DNA from: Prauserella marina
Lineage (GTDB): Bacteria > Actinomycetota > Actinomycetes > Mycobacteriales > Pseudonocardiaceae
Length of the DNA: 64,000 nucleotides
Reading direction: 5' to 3'
Assembly: GCF_002240355.1 (NCBI RefSeq)
Contig: NZ_CP016353.1
Span: 6,115,001-6,179,000 of the forward strand
Shown: positions 1 through 8,106 of the stretch, one piece after another
How the letters are laid out: each line of letters starts with the position of its first letter
Numbering within the stretch: position 1 is the first letter of the stretch
Program-made: the position numbers and the translations under genes
Notes under the pieces: generated by a model
Databases searched by the model: none
What the model saw: the letters and a program-made list of their open reading frames with translations, nothing else
What the model was told of the DNA's origin: nothing

Positions 1-432
1 GACCTCGAAGACCTGCTCAGGCAAGTTCAGCTCCGCAACGGCAGCACGATCCTGTTGGTCACGCATGACATCGACGAGAGCGTCTACCTCGGTGACCGGG
101 TGCTCGTGCTGTCGAAGTCGCCCGCCTCCATCGTGGCGGACCTTCCTGTCGATCTGCCCCCGGAGCGGGAGCAGATCTCGACCCGCGAGTCGTTCGCGTT
201 CGTGACGATGCGCAGTGAGGTGGCGAGGCTGCTGCACAGCCCTCCGGGTTCCTCGGCGGCTTCGGCTGTTTCGGGGGTTGCAGCTTCGACTGTCTCGGCT
301 TCGGCTGAGGCGAGCGCGGCCGCGGCGGACATCGCCGAGTCCGAGGCGGCGGAGAAGGCCGAAAGTTCGAGCGAAGCCGCTGTTGGGGAGAACGACAACG
401 AAACGCGGACCGAGGCATCCAACTCGCACTGA
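1..432 (+). CDS. ABC transporter ATP-binding protein, C-terminal part (nitrate/sulfonate/taurine type)
   Basis: The gene enters from the left edge, so only its last 143 codons are here. The visible part begins just before the switch (H-loop) motif LLVTHDIDES, followed by YLGDRVLVLS, which is typical of SsuB/TauB/NrtD-type ATPases that drive uptake of nitrate, alkanesulfonates or similar small anions with a periplasmic-type binding protein and a permease. The Walker motifs and the partner genes lie outside the window. After the ATPase fold the protein carries about 60 residues of low-complexity Ala/Ser/Glu sequence that is not part of the family core. The substrate cannot be told from this fragment. 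Confidence 0.85.
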   Translation, partial: DLEDLLRQVQLRNGSTILLVTHDIDESVYLGDRVLVLSKSPASIVADLPVDLPPEREQISTRESFAFVTMRSEVARLLHSPPGSSAASAVSGVAASTVSASAEASAAAADIAESEAAEKAESSSEAAVGENDNETRTEASNSH

Positions 433-556
433 ACCGCGGTGCGGGCCGAGCAGGCTCGGTAGTTCGCCGGTCGGCGCCGGCAGCGCGCGTTGCCAGCGCG
501 TTTTCACCCTGCTGGCAGGCGATCGCGGTTGTCCACGCCGACACACGTCGCGAGGG

Positions 557-587
557 CGTCCTTGCTGGGTGACACCCAGCAAGGACG
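557..587. terminator. Perfect 14-bp hairpin with 3-nt loop
   Basis: Bases 557-570 are exactly complementary to 574-587, with a GAC loop. The hairpin lies in the 357-bp gap between two convergent genes (stop at 432 on plus, stop at 790 on minus). No gene is visible in the gap. A bidirectional transcription terminator is the likeliest role, but there is no T-tract. Confidence 0.55.
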
Positions 588-730
588 GCTACCGGAGCAC
601 GCCAGATCCAACACATACTCCTCACGGGCAGCGGAGCGACAACCTTCGCCCGCGCGAAGCCGGACCTGTTCCCCGCCCCACACAGCGCGCCCGAGCGCTT
701 TCCTCCCCAGCTCACCCGAAGCCCGACGAC

Positions 731-777
731 AGCAAGGGAGCCTTACTAACAAGTAACGTCAGTAAGGCTCCCTTGCT
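731..777. terminator. Perfect 17-bp inverted repeat, probable bidirectional terminator
   Basis: Bases 731-747 (AGCAAGGGAGCCTTACT) pair perfectly with 761-777, leaving a 13-nt loop. It sits 13 bp from the stop of the minus-strand decarboxylase gene and downstream of the plus-strand ABC gene, so it can terminate both transcripts. It is a second, longer stem in the same gap as the 557-587 hairpin, and both contain an AGCAAGG arm. Confidence 0.65.
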
Positions 778-789
778 CAGTTCCAAAGG

Positions 790-2370
790 TCAGTAGATCT
801 TCTCCGGACTCGGGTCCACCCGGACATGAACCAGATTCGGCCGGAGATCGGCGAAGGCGGCGGCAAACGCGGCCTTCAGCTCGGCGGGTTGCTCGGCTTG
901 GTAAGTCGCGCATCCCATGCCGTTCGCGAGCGCGACGAAATCGATGCCACCGAGGTCGACCCCCGGCAGCTTGGCGCCACCCATGGCCTCACCGAGGATG
1001 CGCACCGCCGCGTATTGCGAGTTGTCCAGCACGACAAAGGTCACCGGCACCTGTTCCGTCACCGCCGTCCACAATGCCTGGATGCTGTACATGCTCGAAC
1101 CATCACCGAGCACCGCGACGACTTTGCGCTCGGGACGAGCGATACCGACACCGATCGCCGCCGGCAAGGCGTAACCGAGTGTGCCGCTCGCCCCGGCAAG
1201 GAAGCCCATGTCGCAGGACCTGATCGGCAAGTGATCATGCAGGGCGTTCCGGTGACTTGGTGCTTCTTCCACCACGACGGCATCATCCGGCAGCATTTCG
1301 GCGAGCACACTGTAGACGTAGCTACCGGAAACGGGAGTCGACTCGGCCGGTTGTGGTGGCCGAACAAGCGCGCGAGGCGACGGCCGAGTCACGGCGCCAG
1401 CCCGCTCGACCAGTGCCCGCACCGCTAGCCCCACCGTCGCCCGGACTCCGATCCCCTGAGGGGCTCTCGCCAGCACTTGCTCGTCGTCGCTCACCACATA
1501 CATCGGTGGCAGGGCGGTCTCCGCCTCACCCCGATAGACGTGGTAGGTGAACGCCGGCGCACCCAGTACGATCACGAGGTCGTGCGAGGACAGAGTTTCA
1601 CTCAGGGCAATTCGTTCGGGAACGAGGAACCCAAGGAACGACGGGTGATCCTCTGGGAACGAACAGCGGGACGACATCGGACTCTCGTAGACCGCAGCCC
1701 TTGTCCGCTCGGCAAGCGCAATAACCTCGTCCACCACGCCATCCTGATCGACAGCGGAGCCGACCACGATCGCCGGTGCCACGGCAGCATCAATCGCGGA
1801 CACCAGTTCGGCCAGCACATCCGGATCCGCCGCGAAGCCGGGAATTCGTGGCCGCGCCGTGATCGGCGCCGTCTCGACGTCCCAGTCGTCGGCGGGCACC
1901 GACACGAACACCGGACCGTACGGCGGTTGGGTCGCGACGTGATATGCGCGTGAGAGCGCGGCTGGTACATCCTCGGCCCGCGCCGGTTCACAACTCCATT
2001 TCACGTAAGGCTGCGGAAAGACCGCCGCATCCGTAGCCCCGAGAAACGGATCTTCCGGTAGGAGCGAACGAGTTTGTTGCCCTGCGAGGATGATGAGCGG
2101 GCTGCGGTTCCGGTAAGCGGTGAAGACACTCCCGAGAGCGTGCCCGACACCTCCCGCCGAATGCAGGTTCACCACAGCCGGACGGCGCGCGGCCTGAGCG
2201 TAGCCGTCGGCCATCGCGACCACGACGGATTCCTGAAGCCCGAGGACATAACGGAAATCGGAGGGCCAGTCGGTGAGGAACGGGATCTCCGTAGTCCCCG
2301 GATTACCGAAGACCGTGGTCAAACCCCATTCTCGCAACAGTTCACGGGTGACATCGCGTACGGTTCCCAC
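790..2370 (-). CDS. mdlC: Benzoylformate-decarboxylase-like thiamine diphosphate enzyme
   Basis: This 526-residue protein aligns along its whole length with benzoylformate decarboxylase, which removes CO2 from phenylglyoxylate to give benzaldehyde in the mandelate pathway. The N-terminal motif FGNPGTTE, the ThDP-activating glutamate E47 (GLQES), H70 (NLHSAGG) and the later active-site histidine (FTYHVY, equivalent to H281 of the Pseudomonas putida enzyme) are all present. The cofactor motif is GDGSSMYS followed by an Asn about 25 residues on. The residue equivalent to catalytic Ser26 is Thr here, so substrate use may differ. It is 17 bp downstream of the SnoaL-like gene and probably co-transcribed with it under the divergent TetR regulator. 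Other 2-oxoacid decarboxylases of this superfamily remain possible. Confidence 0.85.
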   Translation of the reverse strand: MGTVRDVTRELLREWGLTTVFGNPGTTEIPFLTDWPSDFRYVLGLQESVVVAMADGYAQAARRPAVVNLHSAGGVGHALGSVFTAYRNRSPLIILAGQQTRSLLPEDPFLGATDAAVFPQPYVKWSCEPARAEDVPAALSRAYHVATQPPYGPVFVSVPADDWDVETAPITARPRIPGFAADPDVLAELVSAIDAAVAPAIVVGSAVDQDGVVDEVIALAERTRAAVYESPMSSRCSFPEDHPSFLGFLVPERIALSETLSSHDLVIVLGAPAFTYHVYRGEAETALPPMYVVSDDEQVLARAPQGIGVRATVGLAVRALVERAGAVTRPSPRALVRPPQPAESTPVSGSYVYSVLAEMLPDDAVVVEEAPSHRNALHDHLPIRSCDMGFLAGASGTLGYALPAAIGVGIARPERKVVAVLGDGSSMYSIQALWTAVTEQVPVTFVVLDNSQYAAVRILGEAMGGAKLPGVDLGGIDFVALANGMGCATYQAEQPAELKAAFAAAFADLRPNLVHVRVDPSPEKIY

Positions 2371-2387
2371 AACCTCACGCTAGCTGG

Positions 2388-2786
2388 TCACGCCATGGCA
2401 TCACCCAGCGCGGTCATATCGTGATAGTCCCGCGACCACGCGATCTTTCCGTCTCGCACACAGACCACGAAGATGTTGTGCACAACGGACTCCTTGCTTG
2501 TCGCGCCCGCAACGACCCGGTAGTCGCACTCGGCAATGATCACCTCGGGATCCGAGCTCTCGTGCACAACCAGGTTCCGCACCTCGATGTCAATGGGAAG
2601 AGCGTCGGTCCGGACGAAATGTTCTTTGATGGCCTCCTTTCCTTCCAGTCGCAACTCATGCGGTCTCGCGAACGGTTGCTCGACAACAGCATCGTCGGCA
2701 TACAGGCCGAGCACCGCCTCCCACTCCTTGCCCGCCACGCAACGGAGCTGCTCTTCGAGCACGAAACGAGGACTCGCGTAGACCAT
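2388..2786 (-). CDS. SnoaL/NTF2-like polyketide-cyclase-fold protein
   Basis: The product is about 132 residues with the pattern of SnoaL-like NTF2-fold proteins: an N-terminal helix with a Trp-Glu-Ala-Val segment, the VLGLYADDAVVEQPF segment, and a C-terminal beta sheet ending GKIAWSRDYHD. Such small alpha+beta cone proteins bind hydrophobic ligands and act as isomerases, cyclases or binding proteins. An upstream in-frame GTG at 2801 exists, but it lies on the ribosome-binding sequence GGGAGAGG, which is well spaced from the ATG at 2786, so the ATG was chosen. It is first in a two-gene operon with the decarboxylase. The reaction is unknown. Confidence 0.8.
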   Translation of the reverse strand: MVYASPRFVLEEQLRCVAGKEWEAVLGLYADDAVVEQPFARPHELRLEGKEAIKEHFVRTDALPIDIEVRNLVVHESSDPEVIIAECDYRVVAGATSKESVVHNIFVVCVRDGKIAWSRDYHDMTALGDAMA

Positions 2787-2807
2787 GGACCTCTCCCTCA
2801 CTAGTAT

Positions 2808-2854
2808 CGGAGTGTCAACTCCGGTTCTTTGAACGATACGGAGCGTCTACTCCG
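2808..2854. promoter_or_regulatory. Twin palindromic operators for the divergent TetR regulator
   Basis: Two near-identical 16-bp palindromes occur in the 86-bp gap between the divergent genes: 2808-2823 and 2839-2854. Both fit CGGAGYGTCWACTCCG, and their centres are 31 bp apart, close to three helical turns. This is the expected layout for two TetR dimers on the same face of DNA, repressing both the regulator and the SnoaL/decarboxylase operon. Confidence 0.75.
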
Positions 2855-2872
2855 CTTGTCAAGGAGAAGAGT

Positions 2873-3421
2873 ATGAGCCCCCGGGCTGACGCGGTACGCA
2901 ATCGCACGAAGGTCCTCGCCGCAGCAGACGAAGTCTTCGCCGAACTCGGCACCGACGCACCCACTGACGAGGTCGCCAGGCGCGCCGGCGTCGGCATCGG
3001 CACGGTGTTCAGGCACTTCCCCACCAAGGAGGGGCTGCTGGCCGCGGTGTTCCAAGAGCGTCTTCGCCAGGTCGGCAGCGAGGCAGCAGCCATGGCGACC
3101 AGCGAGGATCCAGCGGAAGCATTCCACGAACTGTTCACGAAGCTCATCGGCAACTCGCGCACGAAACAAGCGCTCGGCGAAGCACTCACCGCCGCCGGCA
3201 TCGACGTCGACGACGCGATCGCGCCGGTGCGCGACGAGGTCCGCGGAGCGATCGCCATCCTGCTCGCGAAAGCTCAGGAGGCGGGCGGTGTTCGCGGCGA
3301 CATCGGGGTCGACGAGGCCATCGCGTTGCTGATCGGTGCGTCGCAGGCTTCGGCGGCCGTCATCGACATCAGCATGCGAGCCAGGACGCTCAACGTGTTC
3401 CTCGACGGTCTCCGCCCCTGA
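2873..3421 (+). CDS. TetR-family transcriptional regulator
   Basis: The 182-residue protein has the TetR N-terminal helix-turn-helix: RTKVLAAADEVFAELG, then TDEVARRAGVGIGTVFRHFPTKEGLL. The C-terminal ligand domain (about residues 65-182) is alpha-helical and not specific. The ATG is preceded by AAGGAG at 2861-2866. It is divergent from the SnoaL/benzoylformate-decarboxylase operon and separated from it by two copies of one palindrome, so it most likely represses that operon and itself until an aromatic or 2-oxoacid ligand binds. The ligand is inference. Confidence 0.9.
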   Translation: MSPRADAVRNRTKVLAAADEVFAELGTDAPTDEVARRAGVGIGTVFRHFPTKEGLLAAVFQERLRQVGSEAAAMATSEDPAEAFHELFTKLIGNSRTKQALGEALTAAGIDVDDAIAPVRDEVRGAIAILLAKAQEAGGVRGDIGVDEAIALLIGASQASAAVIDISMRARTLNVFLDGLRP

Positions 3422-3431
3422 CAACCATCCG

Positions 3432-3657
3432 CGAGTCCCCCGCTCACGACGGCGACTTCTGCATTCAGGGCAGCGAGTTCCACGTTCAAGCGCAGGGTGG
3501 CGCCACCAATCCATCGGGTCCGACACGGAGCCGACCTCAGGAATGCCTCGCGCACGCAGGCCCCGGATCCCGCGTACCGCACCACGGAAATTCGCCCACT
3601 CCGCAATACCGGTTCGGCCAACATCGACGCGGAACTCGCACCCCAGCGCGGGACTCG
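3432..3657. repeat. 21-bp imperfect repeat units in both orientations (convergent gap)
   Basis: The 238-bp gap between the TetR gene and the convergent sensor kinase gene holds three units starting with CGA(G/C) exactly 21 bp apart (3432, 3453, 3474). On the kinase side are two oppositely oriented CTCG-anchored units (3635 and 3654, 19 bp apart). The units resemble those at 26863-26946 and 27156-27330, and the order of orientations is the same. I see no coding potential beyond that. The function is unknown. Confidence 0.55.
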
Positions 3658-3659
3658 AA

Positions 3660-6218
3660 CTAGTCGACTCGCGCGTGCCTTCCGCGCTCCATCCCGTCCT
3701 GGAAGCTGGCCATTCGCGAGCGGACCTCATCAGGCGTCCTGCCGACCGGAGGGCTGGTTACCGGATCGGCGACCTGATCCGCAACGGGAGCCTCGTCGTC
3801 CTCGGTCGGCCATTCGACGTCCTCCGCGCGCGGTTCCTCACCTTCCCTGAACCACTGGGAGAGCACGGCCTCGTACGCGGGCATCCGGTCGGTCGGAGCA
3901 TCGTCTTCCAGGGAGAACTGCTCGTTGTCGTCCTGCGTCGGCCATTGGGGTGCCTCCGACCACCACGCGGCTGCCCTCGGCGGCACTTCCGGCCAGAACC
4001 ACGCGTCGGCTCCCGACTCGGCTTCCTCGTAGCCGACGTGGTCCGTCTCCGGAAGCTGCTCGTTCTCGAAGAGAGGCTGCTCATCGAAAACGGACCCGCC
4101 GGCCGCGGCGACTTCACGCGGTTCATTCGGTGGGCCAGGCTGGGTGAACTCGTCCAGCTCAGCCAACTCGTCGAGCGCATCGAGCTCGTCCAAGCCACCT
4201 GATTCGACAGTCTGCCCCGGCGCGGGTTCTGACTGAACCGGCACGGGATCACCGAACTCGATCAGCCCGGCCGGCACGACGACGGTCGCCGTCATGCCCC
4301 TGATGTCGGCCGAGGAGAGCCACACCCGGATGCCGTGCCGCTGCGCCAGCCTCGCTACGACGAAAAGCCCCATGCGCCGGGAGACCTCGACGTCGACGGC
4401 CGGAGGCTCGGCCAACCTCGCATTCGTCCTCCTGATCTCGGCGTCCGGCATTCCGGCTCCGCGATCGATGATGTCGATGCGCCATTCGTCGTCCTGCGTC
4501 ACGGAACTGACCACCGAAACCGGGCTTTCCTTGCCCGAGTACGCGGTCGCGTTCTCGAACAGCTCGGAGATGACATGGACGAGGTCGCCGACGACCTCAC
4601 CTCTCACCGAAAGCCGAGGCGTCGCCGCGATCTTGATCCGGGGATAGTGCTCGACCTCGGAAAGCGCGGCGCCGACGACCTCGTCGGCCGGTACCGCGCC
4701 CGGCAGTGGCCTTCCGGCGTCCTGACCCGCGAGCACGAGCAGGTTCTCGCTGTTGCGGCGCATGCGGGTCGCGAGATGGTCCAGTTCGAACAGTCCGCTG
4801 AGGATGTCGGGATCCTGCTCGTGCTCCTCCATCCTGTCCAGAACGGAGAGTTGCCGCTCCACGAGATCCTGACTTCGCCGCGAGAGGTTCACGAACATCG
4901 AGTTGACGTTCTCCCTCAGCAGCGCCTGCTCGCCGGCCAGCTTCACGGCCTGGCCGTGCACGGCGTCGAAGGCTCTCGCGACCTGGCCCAGTTCCTCCCT
5001 GCTGAACACCGGAACGGGGGCGACACCGCGGAAATGCGGGCTCTCCGGTCTGGGATCGGGATCGGCGAGGATGCCCTGTACCGCGGCAGGCAGGCGGTGT
5101 TCGGCGACGTCGAGCGCGGTACGTCTGAGCACCCGCAGCGGCTTGAGCAGCGAGCGCGCGATGAGCACGGCCAGCACGGTGGCCACGAGCAGCACCCCGA
5201 CCACGATCCCGGCATCCGTTATTGCCGACCGCCGCCCGTCGGCGGCCAGGGTGTCCGAACGTTCCTGGAGTTGTGCGTGCAAGGCGTCCTGAACGAGCTT
5301 CACCAGATCGACCGTGTACGTGACGGAGATGTCCCACTCGCGTGGGTCAAGCGCCGTCAGCCGCTCCTCGTCCTCGGTGGAGGCGAGGACAGCGTCCACG
5401 ACGCGGTCGGCCGCGTCGACCACCGCACCGTCGACGGTGGCGCCGTACATCCGCTGCTGCTCGGGTGTGGCGAACTTCATGAAATCCTTGTGCGCGGCCG
5501 ACCGTTCGGCCTCCGCCGCGAGAAGCGCCCTTTCCCTTTCACCGGAAAGTGTTTCGGCGGCCAGTGTCTCGGCGACGAGCGCTCTCTTCACCGACATCTG
5601 GTTCTTGACCTTGGCGAGTGCGCTCACCGCGAGCCTCGTGCGCGCGAGTTCGTCGTCCGTGCTGTTGGAAACTGCCTGGTCGCCGAGGTCGAGCAGGCTC
5701 GATATCAGCTCGCTGTAAGAATCCTGAATCTCCGAGGCCGAACCCGAACGCTCTCCCGCGTTACGCAGGCTTGCGAGAGCGCCGAGCCGGTCCACCTGGC
5801 GCTGAAACGTGTCGACCGCGTCCGAGGAGAGGTCCGGCTCCAGTTCCACGAACTCGCGCTCGAAGGATCCGACAGCCGCGTCGGCCCTGTCCCGCTGTTC
5901 TCGCAGCTCTTCGAGTCCGTCCTGGCGCCCTCCCGCGACATGCCGAACAGTCATGTCGCGTTCGCGCTGCAATTCGTGCACGACGTTGGCAGCGACCGTG
6001 TCGACCCTCGCTCGCTGCGCACCCTCCGTGAACTCGCCCGCACGCCCGAGATCGGAGCGGACACGCAATCCCACCAGCACGACAACCGCGAGCATCGGGA
6101 TCAGCAACACGGCGAGCAGCCTGGTGCGAAGCCGCCAATTCCTGAGGCGCCATCGCCCCTTCGAGCGCCTGGGATCCACCGCGTCACCCAGAGGGGGACG
6201 CTCGCCGCGACGGGTCAC
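3660..6218 (-). CDS. Nitrate/nitrite-sensing-domain (NIT) sensor histidine kinase, CvnA-like
   Basis: The membrane-bound kinase starts at a GTG (6218) preceded by GAGG; the ATG 25 codons upstream has no good ribosome site. The order is: cytoplasmic Arg-rich start, transmembrane helix (RLLAVLLIPMLAVVVLVGL), a large helical extracytoplasmic NIT domain, a second helix (GIVVGVLLVATVLAVLIA), HAMP, a dimerisation region with LFELDHLATRMRR (possible phospho-His) and an HATPase domain with SELFENATAYS, DRGAGMP and RRMGLFVVARL. A roughly 200-residue acidic tail follows. This architecture is that of conservon CvnA kinases, but the roadblock (CvnB), CvnC and CvnD GTPase partners are absent next door. 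The signal and output are unknown. Confidence 0.85.
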   Translation of the reverse strand: MTRRGERPPLGDAVDPRRSKGRWRLRNWRLRTRLLAVLLIPMLAVVVLVGLRVRSDLGRAGEFTEGAQRARVDTVAANVVHELQRERDMTVRHVAGGRQDGLEELREQRDRADAAVGSFEREFVELEPDLSSDAVDTFQRQVDRLGALASLRNAGERSGSASEIQDSYSELISSLLDLGDQAVSNSTDDELARTRLAVSALAKVKNQMSVKRALVAETLAAETLSGERERALLAAEAERSAAHKDFMKFATPEQQRMYGATVDGAVVDAADRVVDAVLASTEDEERLTALDPREWDISVTYTVDLVKLVQDALHAQLQERSDTLAADGRRSAITDAGIVVGVLLVATVLAVLIARSLLKPLRVLRRTALDVAEHRLPAAVQGILADPDPRPESPHFRGVAPVPVFSREELGQVARAFDAVHGQAVKLAGEQALLRENVNSMFVNLSRRSQDLVERQLSVLDRMEEHEQDPDILSGLFELDHLATRMRRNSENLLVLAGQDAGRPLPGAVPADEVVGAALSEVEHYPRIKIAATPRLSVRGEVVGDLVHVISELFENATAYSGKESPVSVVSSVTQDDEWRIDIIDRGAGMPDAEIRRTNARLAEPPAVDVEVSRRMGLFVVARLAQRHGIRVWLSSADIRGMTATVVVPAGLIEFGDPVPVQSEPAPGQTVESGGLDELDALDELAELDEFTQPGPPNEPREVAAAGGSVFDEQPLFENEQLPETDHVGYEEAESGADAWFWPEVPPRAAAWWSEAPQWPTQDDNEQFSLEDDAPTDRMPAYEAVLSQWFREGEEPRAEDVEWPTEDDEAPVADQVADPVTSPPVGRTPDEVRSRMASFQDGMERGRHARVD

Positions 6219-6454
6219 CTGGCTTCCTCTGTCCCACCTTGTCAATCCGCAGTCAGGGCACGTCCCCGAGAAACCATTGGAGGGTAGCGACACCCTTCAT
6301 CCACCGGAAGACGCCCAGGAGTGCCGCCGGGTTCGGTGACGATGGTATTGGTACATCCGGCCTAACCTCCAACGGCTCCCATCCGGCCGGCTTCACGTGA
6401 TCCAGCACCCGGCGAGCGGGAACTTTCGCGAACGGAGAACGTATAAAGGAGGGC

Positions 6455-8101
6455 GTGAGTGATGGCCCCCTTATCGTCCAGTCGGACAAGACCGTGCTCC
6501 TTGAGGTCGACCACGACCGGGCAGAGGACGCCCGGATCGCGATCGCGCCCTTCGCGGAACTGGAACGCGCCCCTGAGCACGTCCACACCTACCGCGTGAC
6601 GCCACTCGCACTGTGGAACGCGCGAGCAGCCGGACACGATGCCGAGCAGGTGGTGGACGCACTCACGACCTACTCGCGGTTCCCCGTTCCCCAGCCGCTG
6701 CTCATCGACGTCGTCGACACCATGGGCCGATTCGGGAGACTGCAAATCCACAACAGCCCCGTTCACGGGCTCTGCATGGCGACGACCGATCGCGCCGTCC
6801 TCGAAGAGGTGCTGCGCAACAGGAAGATCAACCCGATGCTCGGGGGACGCATCGACGAGGACACGGTCATCGTGCATCCCTCGGAACGCGGCAGGCTCAA
6901 GCAGATGCTGCTCAAGATCGGCTGGCCGGCCGAGGACCTTGCCGGTTACGTCGACGGCGAGGCGCATCCCATGTCACTCGATGAAGACGGCTGGGAGCTG
7001 CGGAATTACCAGCGCGAGGCGGCACAGGCATTCTGGGCGGGCGGCTCGGGTGTCGTGGTCCTGCCTTGCGGGGCTGGCAAGACGCTTGTCGGCGCCGCCG
7101 CGATGGCCAAAGCCGAAGCGACGACATTGATACTCGTCACCAACACGGTCGCGGGAAGGCAGTGGAAACGGGAACTGATCGCGAGGACCTCGCTCACCGA
7201 GGAGGAGATCGGCGAGTACTCCGGCGAGCGCAAGGAGATCAGGCCCGTCACCATCGCGACCTATCAGGTGATCACCCGCCGCACCAAGGGTGAATACCGG
7301 CACCTCGAACTCTTCGACTCCCGCGACTGGGGGCTCGTCGTGTACGACGAGGTGCACCTCCTGCCCGCGCCGGTGTTCCGGATGACTGCCGACCTGCAAT
7401 CGCGCAGGCGGCTCGGGCTCACCGCGACGCTCGTCAGGGAGGACGGCCGCGAGGGCGACGTGTTCTCGTTGATCGGCCCCAAGCGATACGACGTTCCGTG
7501 GAAGGACATCGAGGCGCAGGGCTGGATCGCACCGGCTGAATGCGTCGAAGTGAGGGTCACGCTCACCGACAGCGAACGGCTCACCTATGCCACGGCGGAG
7601 AGCGAGGAGCGCTACCGCCTCGCGGCGACGGCGCACACGAAGACCGCGGTGATCAAGTCGATCGTCGAAAAGCACGCGGGAGAACCGACGCTCGTCATCG
7701 GCGCTTACCTCGATCAGCTTGAGGAACTCGGCGCCGAACTGGACGCTCCGGTGATCCAGGGTTCGACGAAGAACAAGGAGCGCGAGGCACTTTTCGACGC
7801 CTTCCGGAAGGGCGAGATCGACAAACTGGTCGTGTCCAAGGTCGCGAACTTCTCGATCGACCTTCCTGAGGCCACTGTCGCGATCCAGGTCTCAGGCACG
7901 TTCGGTTCGAGGCAGGAGGAGGCCCAGCGGCTCGGCAGGCTGCTTCGCCCCAAGGAGGACGGTCGCCAGGCGCACTTCTACTCAGTTGTCGCGAGGGACA
8001 CCGTCGACACCGATTACGCGGCCCACCGGCAACGCTTCCTCGCGGAGCAGGGGTACGCCTACCGCATCATCGACGCCGACGACCTGCTGCGCCCGCTCTG
8101 A
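6455..8101 (+). CDS. XPB/ERCC3-family DNA helicase
   Basis: This 548-residue SF2 helicase matches bacterial XPB proteins (as Rv0861c). An N-terminal damage-recognition-like domain (about 1-180) leads to Walker A PCGAGKT, the DEVH box (VVYDEVHLLP), motif III GLTAT, the XPB-specific RED motif (LVREDGRE) and C-terminal motif VI (QRLGRLLRP). Bacterial XPB unwinds 3'-5' and is thought to act in repair or with a nuclease partner. The GTG at 6455 is only 1-2 nt after a strong AAGGAGGG, an unusually tight spacing, so the true start could be slightly different. It is divergent from the sensor kinase; the next gene is convergent. Confidence 0.95.
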   Translation: MSDGPLIVQSDKTVLLEVDHDRAEDARIAIAPFAELERAPEHVHTYRVTPLALWNARAAGHDAEQVVDALTTYSRFPVPQPLLIDVVDTMGRFGRLQIHNSPVHGLCMATTDRAVLEEVLRNRKINPMLGGRIDEDTVIVHPSERGRLKQMLLKIGWPAEDLAGYVDGEAHPMSLDEDGWELRNYQREAAQAFWAGGSGVVVLPCGAGKTLVGAAAMAKAEATTLILVTNTVAGRQWKRELIARTSLTEEEIGEYSGERKEIRPVTIATYQVITRRTKGEYRHLELFDSRDWGLVVYDEVHLLPAPVFRMTADLQSRRRLGLTATLVREDGREGDVFSLIGPKRYDVPWKDIEAQGWIAPAECVEVRVTLTDSERLTYATAESEERYRLAATAHTKTAVIKSIVEKHAGEPTLVIGAYLDQLEELGAELDAPVIQGSTKNKEREALFDAFRKGEIDKLVVSKVANFSIDLPEATVAIQVSGTFGSRQEEAQRLGRLLRPKEDGRQAHFYSVVARDTVDTDYAAHRQRFLAEQGYAYRIIDADDLLRPL

Positions 8102-8106
8102 GCTTC

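Noticed and set aside
4335-6287. Long plus-strand open frame of about 650 codons
   Set aside because: It lies entirely opposite the sensor kinase gene; its amino-acid composition (Arg, Gly, Asp and His rich without domains) is that of a high-GC shadow frame.
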